The notes: a model not told the origin generated them from the sequence alone. Shown: positions 33,974 through 43,258, counted from the first letter of the stretch. The stretch: DNA of 44,859 nucleotides from Sphingobium sp. AS12 (GCF_019097845.1 NZ_JAHRGM010000025.1:1-44859); one strand, 5' to 3'. A program made the numbers and translations.

Positions 33974-34006
33974 CCTTGACCCTGACATGGTGTCAAGGAC
34001 TAGATC
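33974..34006 (+). promoter_or_regulatory. MerR/CueR-type promoter and operator of the copper ATPase gene
   Basis: A -35 box TTGACC (33976-33981) and a -10 box TAGATC (34001-34006) are separated by 19 bases, the lengthened spacer typical of MerR-family-activated promoters. Within the spacer lies a dyad, CCTTGAC (33974-33980) and GTCAAGG (33992-33998), seven perfect bases per arm. The cueR-like gene at the end of the same operon is the obvious regulator, activating on Cu(I). Confidence 0.85.
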
Positions 34007-34031
34007 CCTATGCGTCGAACAGGAGAAGGCA

Positions 34032-36602
34032 ATGACCAACCCGAAATCAACGGCGCATGCAGGCCATGGCTGCTGCGGAGGTGGCGGCAAGAAAGCCAAC
34101 GACCAAGCGGTCGGTCAGGTGAAAGATCCTGTTTGCGGCATGAGTGTGGACCCGTCGGCCACGCCGCACCATGCTCACGACCAGGATCAGGAATATCACT
34201 TCTGCAGCGCAGGCTGCCGGTCGAAATTCGTCGCCGATCCAGCAGCCTATCTCAGTCCCGCCAACCCGCCATCTCCCGCAGGCTCCCATTCCTGCTGTGG
34301 CGGCGCGAAGCCCAAAGGCACGGTGAAGGATCCGGTCTGCGGAATGGATGTCGATTCGCAAACGACGGCGCATCATGCCAACCACGCCGGCCATGAACAT
34401 CACTTCTGTAGCGCAGGCTGCCGCACGAAGTTCGTGGCCAATCCCGAGGCTTATCTGAATTACGCGCCTCGGCCCGAACTTGAAGCGACATCAGGCGCGA
34501 TCTGGACGTGTCCGATGCACCCAGAGGTCCGGCAGGAGGGCCCGGGAACCTGCCCGATCTGCGGTATGGCACTTGAGCCGGAGGAGCCGTCGCTCGATGA
34601 CGCGCCGAACCCAGAACTTGCAGACTTCACCTACAGGACGTGGGTGGCAGGCATTCTTACGATCCCGCTGCTGCTCGTCTCGATGGTTTCCGAATTGCTC
34701 GGCTTCCAGTTCGTGCCTGGCGCGTGGAACCACTGGGTGCAGTTCGCGCTCACCGTGCCGATCGTGCTTTGGGCCGGCTGGCCTTTCTTCGAACGTGGGT
34801 GGGCGTCGATCCGCACGCGCAACCTCAACATGTTCACGCTGGTCGCGATCGGAGTCGGCGCGGCGTTCCTCTACAGTCTCGTCGCCACGGTCGCACCGCG
34901 GCTTTTCCCACCAGCGTTCCGAATGCATGGGATGGTGCCAGTCTACTACGAGGCCGCAGGCGTGGTAGTCACGCTGGTGCTGCTTGGCCAGGTCCTGGAG
35001 CTTCGTGCTCGTGCCGCGACCGGCCGCGCGATCCGTGCACTCATGAACCTGGCTCCGAAGACGGCTCGCCGCATCGCTGCTGATGGCTCGGAGGAGGAGC
35101 TTCAACTTTCGGAGGTCATGCAGGGCGACCGCATCCGGGTGCGCCCGGGCGAAGCCATTCCCGTGGACGGTGTGGTCGTCGATGGGCGTTCTTCGGTCGA
35201 TGAGTCCATGCTCACAGGCGAGCCCGCGCCAGTGGCCAAGACGCCCGGATCAAAGCTTACGGGCGGAACCGTCAACTCCACAGGCAGCCTGGTCATGGAG
35301 GCTCAGGCGGTCGGTTCCGATACGATGCTCGCGCGGATCGTGAAGATGGTCGCCGAGGCGCAGCGCAGCCGCGCGCCCATTCAGGCGGTCGCCGATCAGA
35401 TATCTGGCTGGTTCGTGCCACTGGTGGTGGCGATCGCAGTCGCGACCTTCGTGATCTGGAACCTGGTCGGCCCCGAACCGCGCTTCGGCCACGCGCTCCT
35501 GAACGCCATCGCGGTGCTCATCATCGCCTGCCCGTGCGCCCTGGGGCTTGCGACCCCGATGTCGATCATGGTCGGCACCGGCCGGGGGGCCCACGCGGGA
35601 GTTCTGGTGAAGAACGCCGAAGCGCTGCAGGCGCTTGAGAAGGTCGACACGCTGGTGATCGACAAGACCGGCACGCTGACCGAGGGCAAGCCAAAGCTGA
35701 TCGCTATCGAGACGGTCGGCGGCTTCGACGAAGATGAACTGCTGGCCCTCGCGGCAGCGGTGGAGCAGCGCTCCGAACATCCGCTCGCACATGCGATCGT
35801 GGTCGCGGCGGAGGAACGCCGGATTGAAGTGCCGACAGCGGAGGCGTTCAACTCGACGACTGGCGCTGGTGTGGTGGCCAAGGTAGCCGGTCGGTCGGTC
35901 GCCATCGGCAACGCAGCGATGATGCGGGCGGTTGGCGCTGCACCAGAGGTTATCGAGGAGGCGGCCAAGGTGCGGCGATCCGAAGGGGCTGGCGTCATGC
36001 TCATCGCGGTGGACGGGCATCTGGCCGGCATGCTCGTGGTCACTGATCCCGTGAAGGCGTCTGCGCACGGAGCGATTAGCGATCTTCATGCCGAAGGGCT
36101 GCGCATCGTGATGTTGACGGGCGATGGCCGCGGCACCGCGGAGGCGGTGGCCATGATGATTGGCGGTATCGACGAGGTGCATGCCGACCTAAAGCCAGAA
36201 GACAAGGCAAGAATCATAGGTGAACTCAAGGCGAAAGGTGCCGTGGTGGCCATGGCCGGTGATGGCATCAACGACGCACCGGCGCTCGCTGCGGCAGACG
36301 TGGGTGTAGCCATGGGCACGGGCACGGACGTTGCTATCGAAAGCGCGGGCATGACGCTGACGAACGGGGATCTAGCGGCCATGGTCCGAGCGCGCCGACT
36401 AGCAAAGGCCACGATGCGGAACATTCGCCAGAACCTGTGGTTCTCGTTCGTCTTCAATGGGGTCGGTGTGCCAGTCGCGGCCGGGGTGCTGTACCCGGTG
36501 GCTGGCATTCTGCTCTCGCCCATGTTGGCAGGCGCCGCGATGGCTCTCTCGTCATTTGCTGTGGTGACGAATGCATTAAGGCTCAATAGGGTGCGGCTGT
36601 GA
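34032..36602 (+). CDS. copA: Copper-translocating P1B-type ATPase with tandem YHS domains
   Basis: The 856-aa protein (ATG 34032 after AGGAGAAGG) pumps Cu(I) out of the cytoplasm. Residues 28-75 and 97-143 are two near-identical YHS-type metal-binding domains (VKDPVCGM...[16 protein letters not shown]...HHFCSAGC), each preceded by a GHGCCGGG or SHSCCGGA cluster. A heavy-metal-binding motif TCPMHPEV...CPICGM (159-178) follows. The pump core has the actuator loop TGEPAP, the membrane metal site CPC in [13 protein letters not shown], the phosphorylation motif DKTGTLTEG, the SEHPLAHA nucleotide-binding motif and [19 protein letters not shown]. Instead of the classic CxxC MBD repeats it uses the YHS pair. 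The stop overlaps the start of cueR. Confidence 0.95.
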   Translation: MTNPKSTAHAGHGCCGGGGKKANDQAVGQVKDPVCGMSVDPSATPHHAHDQDQEYHFCSAGCRSKFVADPAAYLSPANPPSPAGSHSCCGGAKPKGTVKDPVCGMDVDSQTTAHHANHAGHEHHFCSAGCRTKFVANPEAYLNYAPRPELEATSGAIWTCPMHPEVRQEGPGTCPICGMALEPEEPSLDDAPNPELADFTYRTWVAGILTIPLLLVSMVSELLGFQFVPGAWNHWVQFALTVPIVLWAGWPFFERGWASIRTRNLNMFTLVAIGVGAAFLYSLVATVAPRLFPPAFRMHGMVPVYYEAAGVVVTLVLLGQVLELRARAATGRAIRALMNLAPKTARRIAADGSEEELQLSEVMQGDRIRVRPGEAIPVDGVVVDGRSSVDESMLTGEPAPVAKTPGSKLTGGTVNSTGSLVMEAQAVGSDTMLARIVKMVAEAQRSRAPIQAVADQISGWFVPLVVAIAVATFVIWNLVGPEPRFGHALLNAIAVLIIACPCALGLATPMSIMVGTGRGAHAGVLVKNAEALQALEKVDTLVIDKTGTLTEGKPKLIAIETVGGFDEDELLALAAAVEQRSEHPLAHAIVVAAEERRIEVPTAEAFNSTTGAGVVAKVAGRSVAIGNAAMMRAVGAAPEVIEEAAKVRRSEGAGVMLIAVDGHLAGMLVVTDPVKASAHGAISDLHAEGLRIVMLTGDGRGTAEAVAMMIGGIDEVHADLKPEDKARIIGELKAKGAVVAMAGDGINDAPALAAADVGVAMGTGTDVAIESAGMTLTNGDLAAMVRARRLAKATMRNIRQNLWFSFVFNGVGVPVAAGVLYPVAGILLSPMLAGAAMALSSFAVVTNALRLNRVRL

Positions 36603-36985
36603 ACATCGGCCAGGTTTCAAATGCGAGCGGCGTCTCGCAGCGAATGATCCGCCACTACGAGAAGATCGCGCTGATCCCCGCGCCCCCGCGCCGGGACAGC
36701 GGCTATCGCGACTACTCTGACGCCGATGTCGCGAGGCTGCGGTTCGTCGCCCACGCCCGCGACCTCGGCTTCCCTATCGAGGAGATCCGGGCGCTGCTAG
36801 GCCTATGGCTAGACAAGTCGCGATCAAGCGCAGACGTGAAGGCGCTCGCCGCCGCGCGCGCCGAGGAACTGGGCCGCAAGGCCAAGGCACTGGAGCAAAT
36901 GCGCGCGACGCTGCTTGACCTTGCAGCGAAGTGCCATGGGGATGAGCGGCCTGACTGCCCGATTATCGAGCAGCTTGCCGGCTGA
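36599..36985 (+). CDS. cueR: CueR-type MerR-family copper-responsive regulator
   Basis: The 128-aa activator starts with GTG 36599, overlapping the ATPase stop by four bases (GTGA), so it is translationally coupled. It has the MerR winged helix ([35 protein letters not shown]), a dimerisation helix, and the metal-binding loop [11 protein letters not shown] in which two Cys are seven residues apart, as in CueR proteins for monovalent Cu/Ag/Au. It would bind the CCTTGAC dyad at 33974-33998 and autoregulate the operon. Confidence 0.93.
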   Translation: MNIGQVSNASGVSQRMIRHYEKIALIPAPPRRDSGYRDYSDADVARLRFVAHARDLGFPIEEIRALLGLWLDKSRSSADVKALAAARAEELGRKAKALEQMRATLLDLAAKCHGDERPDCPIIEQLAG

Positions 36986-37125
36986 AGCGTATCACTCCAG
37001 AGAGGGCCACCTTGCGGTGATTGGTTGATATTTCGAGATGGCTCCGGTGCAAGCGCTGGTCATTAATCGCGGCCTTGATGTCAATAGCAAACGGCACGGG
37101 CACAGATTGCTTGTTGAGAACCCTA

Positions 37126-37386
37126 CGCGCACTGCTGTTCGTTCTGCTCAGCAATCGCTACGAGCGCACCAGCGTCAGCATCACCACCAACCTCAGCTTC
37201 AGTGAATGGGCCATCGTTTTCGGCGATGCGAAGATGGCCACCGCGCTCCTCGATCGGCTTACCCATAACTGCCATATCCATGAAACCAGCAACAACAGCT
37301 TCAGGTTCAAGAACAGCTCGGCCCAGCAGCCCATAACCGGAACGAGAAATCCCCTTCTTGACCCACCCCGGACATCTGAAACATAA
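37126..37386 (+). pseudogene. istB: C-terminal remnant of IS21-family istB
   Basis: The fragment reads [45 protein letters not shown] and [17 protein letters not shown], the typical end of the IS21 ATP-binding transposition helper (sensor region and last helices). The N-terminal two thirds with the Walker motifs and the istA gene are missing. The sequence after the stop (GGTGGGTCACTTCTCAG, 37391-37407) resembles an IS21 right end. A minus-strand frame over the same bases is just its antisense. Confidence 0.88.
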
Positions 37387-37656
37387 ACGCAAGGTGGGTC
37401 ACTTCTCAGCAGTAATCAACACCGACGGGACTATCGGGAACTTGTCATGAGTCTCAACTATGATCATGTCTACTCCCCACAGCCTGTTTAAATGTGCAGT
37501 CGGTCAATTCCTGAAATGGTGAATAGTATGGCCTCGGAGGTAATTTTCGCTCCTCGATTGAAATTTTCTGGTCAGATTGATTCTTAACTGTTCGCTAAGG
37601 ACGAAATATATGGATCGGTTGCGGACCCGCTTCGTTTCGGGTGGGGAGGGCCAGCA

Positions 37657-38001
37657 GTGACAAAGCCAATATCCGTTCGAATCGCGAAACGTATTAAACT
37701 TTTCGAGCCCGCGCTGGTTCGTTATCAGCATGCTGTCGAACGGATACATCTGTTGGACCTGTCTTGCACAGGTGCGCTGGCGCATGGTGCGAACCCGCCC
37801 ACTGTCGGCACTATCATACGTATCGAATGCAAGACGCTCTCCATCGCCGCTCGGACCGCTTGGGTCCGTGGTCCTAAATATGGAGTGGCATTTCTAACTC
37901 CCCTATGCTCCGACGATTTGAATAATTTGATAGCGATCGCAGCAGCCGTTGTCCCCGCTGCTACCCCAGGAAGGTATCGAACCGGTCTCGCCTATGAGTG
38001 A
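37657..38001 (+). CDS. PilZ-domain-like protein
   Basis: The 114-aa protein starts at GTG 37657 (GGGGAGGG upstream). Its core VERIHLLDLSCTGALAHGA, VGTIIRIECKTLSIAARTAWVRGPKYGVAFLTPL follows the PilZ beta-barrel pattern (D-[AS]-S-x-[TG]-G-A ... W ... GV-x-F). The N-terminal c-di-GMP motif RxxxR is not clearly present (RYQHAVER is the nearest), so nucleotide binding is uncertain. Sphingomonads carry many single-domain PilZ proteins. A diguanylate cyclase gene lies 0.9 kb further along. Confidence 0.75.
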   Translation: MTKPISVRIAKRIKLFEPALVRYQHAVERIHLLDLSCTGALAHGANPPTVGTIIRIECKTLSIAARTAWVRGPKYGVAFLTPLCSDDLNNLIAIAAAVVPAATPGRYRTGLAYE

Positions 38002-38172
38002 TGAATGAAGTGAAGGCGCTCGATAAAGAGATACGGGCAACGACGACGCGGCTTATCAATGCGCGTTGTCGCCGTCCCCTTTTCGGCATCGAATCCGCGA
38101 AAGTCATATCCAGCCCGCGCACGCTCCCATGCTAGCCCGCCGCAGCGACCAAGCAGTTGATAGCGTTGACCA

Positions 38173-38571
38173 TCATGCAGCCTTATGAAGGATGATCGGG
38201 TATATCGCGCTGCGTTCCCATAAGATACGCGCCTGGAGAGCGTCAACAATCTTCCGGAAAGCTGCTTTAAAACCTGCTGGTTCATCCCATACGCGTTCCG
38301 GCGGCCAATCTGTATTGCAGGCGATCAGGCCATAGCGCCAGGCCAGCAGCTCGTCGTGATAGCGTCGCATGATTTCTGGCTTTATCTGTTCGCTGCACTG
38401 TTCCAACAGCGCCGCTTCTGCTTTGCAATGCGCAGTCACGGTACGTGACAACGCCAGGCGTGCGCGGTTTAGTTTGTCAGAGCTGTGCGCTGGGAAGTCC
38501 TCAACCACCTCCAGAATGGCTCGCGCCAAATCGAGCATTTCACGATGTTGCACGTCTAAATACTCTGTCAT
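38173..38571 (-). CDS. Divergent hemerythrin-like helical protein
   Basis: The 132-aa protein (ATG 38571 after GGGGGAGCCAAGG) appears to be a four-helix bundle: QHREMLDLARAILEVVEDF, ALSRTVTAHCKAEAALLEQC, IMRRYHDELLAWRYG and FRKIVDALQARILWERSAIYPII. Histidines in helix positions 1-3 resemble hemerythrin ligands, but the last helix has Trp-Glu-Arg where the HHE family usually has a His-x-x-x-Glu, so metal binding is doubtful. It is convergent with the PilZ gene. Confidence 0.6.
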   Translation of the reverse strand: MTEYLDVQHREMLDLARAILEVVEDFPAHSSDKLNRARLALSRTVTAHCKAEAALLEQCSEQIKPEIMRRYHDELLAWRYGLIACNTDWPPERVWDEPAGFKAAFRKIVDALQARILWERSAIYPIILHKAA

Positions 38572-38887
38572 CCTTGGCTCCCCCGGTTGGCGAACGCATT
38601 TTGTCGCAAAGCCGAACTTAAGAACGGGTTAAACGGTCAAGAATTTAGGCCCAGTTTCAAAAACCTATCACTTGGACGGAGGTTGGTGCTGGACATGGGG
38701 AACCGGTTCAATCCAATCCAGACTCATACCGGCTGTCAGTCCATGGTCTCCAACCGATCCCTTGCACGATCGAACCGAGGCGAAAGGCGGGCTGTCACCA
38801 CCTAGGAATGATAATTGGCGGTTAAGCAGTCGAGTTTGCCTCGATCGGAATTACCTTCCGTTTACTCATGCTGAGTATGGTCTGGCT
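38572..38887. other. Intergenic region before the interrupted GGDEF gene
   Basis: This stretch lies between the divergently transcribed hemerythrin-like gene and the original start of the diguanylate cyclase. It must contain the native promoter of the latter. No clear EcfG or other promoter, repeat or small gene was recognised. Confidence 0.4.
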
Positions 38888-38946
38888 ATGCCGCTGTTTT
38901 CTCGAACAACAAACCGAATGCGCCCAATTTCGCACGACGATGCGGA
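38888..38946 (+). pseudogene. First 20 codons of the diguanylate cyclase gene, cut by IS66
   Basis: ATG 38888 opens MPLFSRTTNRMRPISHDDAE, which ends exactly in the 8-base duplication GATGCGGA. The GGDEF gene resumes at 41539 in the same frame (DAE-GENSVVSHT). Joined without the insert, the reading frame is 378 codons including stop, with no disruption. The weak ribosome-binding site before ATG 38888 leaves some doubt about the original start. Confidence 0.85.
38939..38946. repeat. IS66 target duplication GATGCGGA, left copy
   Basis: The same eight bases recur at 41531-41538, directly outside the right end of the element. Eight bases is the duplication length of the IS66 family. Confidence 0.95.
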
Positions 38947-39004
38947 GTACGCCTCCGGTAGCGGCCGCATTGTCGGTCGGATGTAGCCGGCGCATTGCGC
39001 GGGC

Positions 39005-39382
39005 ATGGATGAGATAATCAGCGATGTGTTTCCGGGCGTTCGTCGCCTGGATGTATTGGAGACGGGCCGGCGTAGGCGTTGGACCGATGACGCAAAGCAA
39101 CGGATCGTAGAGGAGGCGTTTCAGCGCGGCGTTTCAGTTTTGACGGTAGCGCGGCGCCATGATGTTGATCCATCCCAGATCTATGATTGGCGCAGACGGC
39201 TATTTCCGCAGATTTCCAGAGGGATATCCGGCTTTGCGCCGGTGGTTGTGACCCCTGATTGCCCAGTTCCGTCGTCACGCGGCCAGATGGAGATTGTTTG
39301 CGGCAATGGCCGCCGGATCATCGTCGACCGCGACGTCGATGTCGCCGCGCTGCTTCGGGTGCTGGCGGGGCTTGAAGGATGA
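39005..39382 (+). CDS. tnpA: IS66 accessory protein TnpA
   Basis: The 125-aa protein has the IS3/IS66-type helix-turn-helix: RRRWTDDAKQRIVEEAFQRG, SVLTVARRHDVDPSQIYDWRR. The C-terminal part ends in an RRIIVDRDVDVAALLRVL tail typical of IS66 TnpA. It is required with TnpB for IS66 transposition. Its stop overlaps the tnpB start by four bases (ATGA). Confidence 0.93.
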   Translation: MDEIISDVFPGVRRLDVLETGRRRRWTDDAKQRIVEEAFQRGVSVLTVARRHDVDPSQIYDWRRRLFPQISRGISGFAPVVVTPDCPVPSSRGQMEIVCGNGRRIIVDRDVDVAALLRVLAGLEG

Positions 39383-39726
39383 TCCCCGTGCCGAGCGATG
39401 CGAAGATCTGGATCGCGCTGGGTCACACAGACATGCGACGTGGCATGCGCGGTCTGGCGCTGCAGGTTCAGGAAAGTCTGAAGCGTGATCCTCATCAAGG
39501 GGATCTGTACATTTTCCGGGGGCGCAGCGGATCATTGATCAAGATTTTGTGGCACGACGATTTCGGCATGTCGTTATATGCAAAACGGCTCGAGAAGGGG
39601 CGTTTTGTTTGGCCTTCTGCGAAGGACGGTACGGTGCCGATTTCGGCCTCGGCACTGGCCTGCCTGCTAGAGGGCATTGACTGGCGCAACCCGCAGAAAG
39701 CCTGGCGTCCGAGCAAAGTTGGGTAG
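39379..39726 (+). CDS. tnpB: IS66 accessory protein TnpB
   Basis: The 115-aa protein carries the IS66 Orf2 signature: IWIALGHTDMRRGMRGLALQV, LYIFRGRSGSLIKILWHDDFG, LYAKRLEKGRFVWP and LACLLEGIDWRNPQKAW. The length is normal for the family. It is translationally coupled to tnpA and lies 57 bases before tnpC. Confidence 0.95.
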   Translation: MIPVPSDAKIWIALGHTDMRRGMRGLALQVQESLKRDPHQGDLYIFRGRSGSLIKILWHDDFGMSLYAKRLEKGRFVWPSAKDGTVPISASALACLLEGIDWRNPQKAWRPSKVG

Positions 39727-39783
39727 CATTTTTCTGGCGATTTTCCTTCGGGCTCAGGGCCGATTCTGCTAGGGATTCCGGCG

Positions 39784-41424
39784 ATGGAGACGCTCTCGGC
39801 CCGCGATATGCAAGACCTGCGCGAGGCCGTTGCCCGCGCGGATCTGCGCGCCGTCGAGGCAGAGGCCAATGCCGCCCGCGTCCTGGCAATCAACGCTGAT
39901 CTGATCGCCCGCAACGCCCATCTTGAGCTGCAAAACGAGAAGATGCGTCGCGCGCTGCACGGACCATCTTCGGAGCGTTCGCGCCGCCTGATCGACCAGA
40001 TGGAACTCGAGTTCGAAGAGCTAGAGGCCACTGCAACCGAAGATGAGATCGCTGCGCAGCAGGCAGCTGCAAAAACGACCACTGTCGAAGCCTTCACACG
40101 CAAGCGTCAAACGCGCCGGGAGTTTCCGCCAGGTCTTCCCGTCGAGCGGGTCGTTATTCCCGCCGAGAAGAACTGTCCTTGCTGCGGTTCGGATAACCTG
40201 AGCAAGCTTGGCGAGAGCGTCATTCGTGCGCTTGAGACTGTGCCTGCCCAGCACAAGATCATCGAGACCGTGCGCGAGCGCTTTTCCTGCAGATCGTGCC
40301 AGACCATCACGCAGCCGCCAGCGCCGTTTCACGTCACGCCGCGCGCCATGTTTGGCCCGCATTTCCTCGCATGCCTTGCGTTCAACAAGTTCGGGCTGCA
40401 CCAGCCACTCAATAGCCAGCGCGATCGCCTCGAGAGCCAGGGCATCCCGCTCAGCCTTTCGACGCTTGCCGATCAGATCGGTGCGATCGCTGCCGCTGTG
40501 AAGCCGGTTTTTCTGCTGCTCGAAGCGCACACGCTCGGTGCCGGGCGCCTCCACGGCGACGACACCACCGTGCCGCGCCTGGCAAAGTACAAGACCGACA
40601 TCGCCCGGATGTGGACTTATGTCTGCGATGATGCGCCGTTTGCAGGTGGGCGGGCACCGGCGGCACTGTTCTACTATTCTAGGGACCGCAAGGGCGAGCA
40701 CAGCCGGGGGCATCTCACTGGCTATCGGGGCATCCTTCAAGCCGACAATTATGCCGGCTATAACGCGCTTTATGACCCCGGTCGGGCCGAAGGGACGATT
40801 ACCCACGCTGCCTGTTGGGCCCATGCGAGGCGATACTTCTTCGAACTTGCCGACATCGCCACCCAGCTGAAGCGTAAACCTGGCAAGCGTGTCGTCATCT
40901 CGCCACTTGCGATTGAGGCCGTACAGCGCATCGACCGCATCTTCGCTATCGAGCGCGATATCAACGGCAGTCCTGCCGCCGAACGGCTTGCCGTGCGCCA
41001 AATCCTGTCAGCCCCGCTGGTCGCGGAGCTGGGTGACTGGATGCGTGAACAGCGCGGGCTGCTCTCCTCTAAGGACGCAGTCGGCAAAAAGATGGATTAC
41101 ATGCTCAACGCATGGCCCGCTTTTACCGCATTCCTCGAAGATGGCCGGATATGTCTCACGAACAACGCCGCCGAACGCGCCCTGAGAGCCATTGCAAGAG
41201 GAAGAAAAGCTTGGTTGTTCGTCGGTTCTGACCGTGGCGGTGAGCGCGCCGCAATGATGTACACCCTCATCGCCACTTGCAAACTCAACGATGTCGATCC
41301 CCTCGTCTGGCTAACCGACGTGCTCACGCGGATCGCCGACATATCCCAGAACCGCCTCCATGAGTTGCTGCCATGGACCTGGAAACACCTGCGCGAAAAG
41401 ATCGATACCGCTCAGGCGGCCTGA
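39784..41424 (+). CDS. tnpC: IS66 transposase TnpC
   Basis: The 546-aa DDE transposase has an N-terminal coiled region (RADLRAVEAEANAARVLAIN), the IS66 helix with HGPSSERSRRLIDQMELEFEE, and a zinc finger with CPCCGSDN and CRSCQT. The catalytic domain has Asp in LHGDDTTVPRL, Asp in LQADNYAGYNALYD and Glu in CLTNNAAERALRAIARGRKAW, followed by LIATCKLNDVDPLVWLTDVL. The frame is complete, so the element could be active. Confidence 0.96.
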   Translation: METLSARDMQDLREAVARADLRAVEAEANAARVLAINADLIARNAHLELQNEKMRRALHGPSSERSRRLIDQMELEFEELEATATEDEIAAQQAAAKTTTVEAFTRKRQTRREFPPGLPVERVVIPAEKNCPCCGSDNLSKLGESVIRALETVPAQHKIIETVRERFSCRSCQTITQPPAPFHVTPRAMFGPHFLACLAFNKFGLHQPLNSQRDRLESQGIPLSLSTLADQIGAIAAAVKPVFLLLEAHTLGAGRLHGDDTTVPRLAKYKTDIARMWTYVCDDAPFAGGRAPAALFYYSRDRKGEHSRGHLTGYRGILQADNYAGYNALYDPGRAEGTITHAACWAHARRYFFELADIATQLKRKPGKRVVISPLAIEAVQRIDRIFAIERDINGSPAAERLAVRQILSAPLVAELGDWMREQRGLLSSKDAVGKKMDYMLNAWPAFTAFLEDGRICLTNNAAERALRAIARGRKAWLFVGSDRGGERAAMMYTLIATCKLNDVDPLVWLTDVLTRIADISQNRLHELLPWTWKHLREKIDTAQAA

Positions 41425-41476
41425 TTTGCCAGCAGCGTAAACCCGATCTCACAGGAATATCGGTAGCGATACTCCT

Positions 41477-42613
41477 ATGAGGTCTTACCTCAAAAATGCT
41501 GCGCGCCTGCGGTCCACACCGGATGCGTACGATGCGGAGGGCGAGAACTCGGTAGTTTCTCACACAAGACCTTTAGGTCCAGTGCACGATCGAGAACGCG
41601 CGAGGCGGCGGTTATATGATGATGTCGGTGAGTTTCTGTTGGCTCACGATCTCTCCATAACTCCTTTGAATTTTGGGCTTGCCCATGACTATCTTGCGCG
41701 CACTAATCGCGCAGTCGAACTCGAAATTGATGCGATAACAAAATCTGACGATCCGCTGTCGGACGCGGTTATGCTAGAAATATCGCAGAGAACGAACCTC
41801 GTGCCAACAGCAGAAGCCCTTCTTGATATGCTTAAAAAAGCACAAGAGGGTGTCAATGTGCTGGATGGATTAGCGACTGCCTCTCGTATATCTGTGCATA
41901 TGTATGGCGATGCATTACGCGCAGATATCAATCAGGCCGAACGGGGCAAAGAAGTTAAGCCCTTAGTTTCTAAATTGCTGGAACTCACTTCTTCCATGGT
42001 GTCGCGCACGGACAAACTGCAGAACGAAATGGATCAGAATCAATCTGAAATATCTCGACTTAAGTCTAAGCTGGATGCGGCCCAACGTGCTGCGAACAAG
42101 GACGCTTTGACAAACCTCCCGAACCGACGCGCCTTCGATGCTCAGCTTGAGCATGAAGCCAGCAAAGCATTCGCAGACGGTGGTCAGCTTGTGCTGGCGA
42201 TCTGCGACATTGATCATTTCAAGTCGATTAATGATACGCACGGTCATGATACAGGAGACCGAGTTCTCCAGTTCGTTGCAAACCAGCTTAAGCAAAACTG
42301 CCGGCGCTGTTTTGTTGCCCGGATTGGCGGGGAAGAGTTCGGGATATTGCTGCCGGGCCATTCCGTCCCAGATGCAATGGTCAAACTGGACGCTGCACGT
42401 CAAAACCTTAGCGAACGAAACATTGTCAATCGTCGCACTGAGCGCGCTATTGGGCGCGTGACATTTTCAGCAGGTTTGGCCGACCGGTTGAACTATGTCG
42501 ACGGGAGCACTGCGCTAAAGGCGGCTGACGAGGCTCTTTACCTCGCCAAGCGCACTGGTCGGGATCGAGTGTGTGCCGCTTCTTTCGTTCCTCGATCTTC
42601 AATAGCCGAGTGA
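41477..42613 (+). CDS. Diguanylate cyclase (GGDEF), N-terminus now supplied by IS66
   Basis: This 378-aa frame begins at ATG 41477 inside the IS66 right end and reads 18 IS-encoded residues (MRSYLKNAARLRSTPDAY) into the native protein from DAEGENSV onward. The native part has a helical sensor region (about 35-190), a coiled coil (TDKLQNEMDQNQSEISRLKSKL) and a GGDEF domain: DALTNLPNRRAFDAQL, CDIDHFKSINDTHGHDTGD and the active site ARIGGEEFGIL. The catalytic GGEEF is intact, but the RxxD inhibitory site is absent (CRRC at that place), so no product inhibition is expected. No good ribosome-binding site precedes ATG 41477. Expression depends on IS66 read-through or an internal start. Confidence 0.9.
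   Translation: MRSYLKNAARLRSTPDAYDAEGENSVVSHTRPLGPVHDRERARRRLYDDVGEFLLAHDLSITPLNFGLAHDYLARTNRAVELEIDAITKSDDPLSDAVMLEISQRTNLVPTAEALLDMLKKAQEGVNVLDGLATASRISVHMYGDALRADINQAERGKEVKPLVSKLLELTSSMVSRTDKLQNEMDQNQSEISRLKSKLDAAQRAANKDALTNLPNRRAFDAQLEHEASKAFADGGQLVLAICDIDHFKSINDTHGHDTGDRVLQFVANQLKQNCRRCFVARIGGEEFGILLPGHSVPDAMVKLDAARQNLSERNIVNRRTERAIGRVTFSAGLADRLNYVDGSTALKAADEALYLAKRTGRDRVCAASFVPRSSIAE
41531..41538. repeat. IS66 target duplication GATGCGGA, right copy
   Basis: Identical to 38939-38946; see the IS66 element. The reading frame of the GGDEF protein runs through this copy (Asp-Ala-Glu). Confidence 0.95.
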
Positions 42614-42925
42614 TTTCATCCAAGCAGGATGGAAGTTTAGTATTTCCTTGATAAACGACGTCACAGTGGCGTGCACATAGGTTCCGTACCGATTAAATTG
42701 CTTGGGGAGATGGTGCTCTGGGCTATGGGCTGGCGGGATCGTCAGGATCTCCGTCGGCTATTCGCCATTGCGGTCCCCATCGGTGATCTTTGGTAGTTTC
42801 TCACAAAATGTTCGAAACAACGGCAGGCAATGCGGTCGAGCTAACCTACTGATACTAATCAGTTTAATTTCGGATCAAACACTCACTGCTGCAGCATCCA
42901 GCCAAAGTAGATTTGTTGCTATGTT
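42614..42925. other. Intergenic region after the GGDEF gene
   Basis: No supported gene. A 27-codon frame from GTG 42713 (MLWAMGWRDRQDLRRL) has a GGGGAG site but no recognisable product. The 3' end of the stretch is AT-rich and leads into the EcfG-type promoter. Confidence 0.4.
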
Positions 42926-42950
42926 GGAACAAACGGTTTCCGCGATAGTT
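42926..42950 (+). promoter_or_regulatory. Candidate EcfG promoter of the 91-aa membrane protein
   Basis: GGAAC at 42926-42930, 17 bases, then GTT at 42948-42950. This is the same arrangement as before ku. The start codon is 33 bases further downstream, behind GGAGG. Confidence 0.6.
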
Positions 42951-42982
42951 ACCACATCCACAAATCGTGGAGGATTAGTGCT

Positions 42983-43258
42983 ATGGTCGACGTTCGTGAT
43001 GATCGTGTCATTGTGAAAAAGAGCAATACTGGACGGACGATTGCAATTTTTGCGATACTCGCACTTGCAATAGTGGGTCTTTTGTTCGCCACCGGCTTCT
43101 GGAGCGCAGATGTTAAAGGTGGCGACTTGCCTGAAGTCAGCGTCGATGGTGGCGCGCTGCCGAAGGTCGATGTCGATAGCAAGGAAGTCGTTGTCGGCAC
43201 CAAGAAGGAAGAAATTGAAGTTCCGACTGTCGGCGTCAAGGACAATGGCGGCGAATAA
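42983..43258 (+). CDS. Small single-pass membrane protein
   Basis: The 91-aa protein has a short basic N-terminus (VDVRDDRVIVKKSNTGR), one membrane segment (TIAIFAILALAIVGLLFATG, about 18-37) and an acidic/basic periplasmic-type tail with repeated Val-Asp/Val-Asn patterns (DLPEVSVDGGALPKVDVDSKE). GGAGG lies nine bases before the ATG and a strong terminator follows the stop. The promoter candidate places it in the general stress response. The function is unknown; it resembles other small sphingomonad envelope proteins only in architecture. Confidence 0.85.
   Translation: MVDVRDDRVIVKKSNTGRTIAIFAILALAIVGLLFATGFWSADVKGGDLPEVSVDGGALPKVDVDSKEVVVGTKKEEIEVPTVGVKDNGGE

Larger units (their letters stand above)
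38947..41530 (+). mobile_element. Complete IS66-family insertion sequence
   Basis: The element is 2584 bp. Its left end GTACGCCTCCGGTAGCGG (38947-) matches the reverse complement of the right end (GTACGCATCCGGTGTGGA, ending 41530) at 17 of 22 terminal positions. It carries the three standard genes tnpA, tnpB and tnpC in order and without lesions. It is flanked by perfect 8-base direct repeats, so the insertion is recent. Confidence 0.96.

Noticed and set aside
37123..37392. Minus-strand 89-codon frame
   Set aside because: Antisense of the istB remnant; the plus-strand reading is a clear IstB C-terminus.
42713..42796. 27-codon frame with a GGGGAG site (MLWAMGWRDRQDLRRL)
   Set aside because: No recognisable product or terminator; the ribosome site may be chance. 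Kept only as a note in the intergenic entry.
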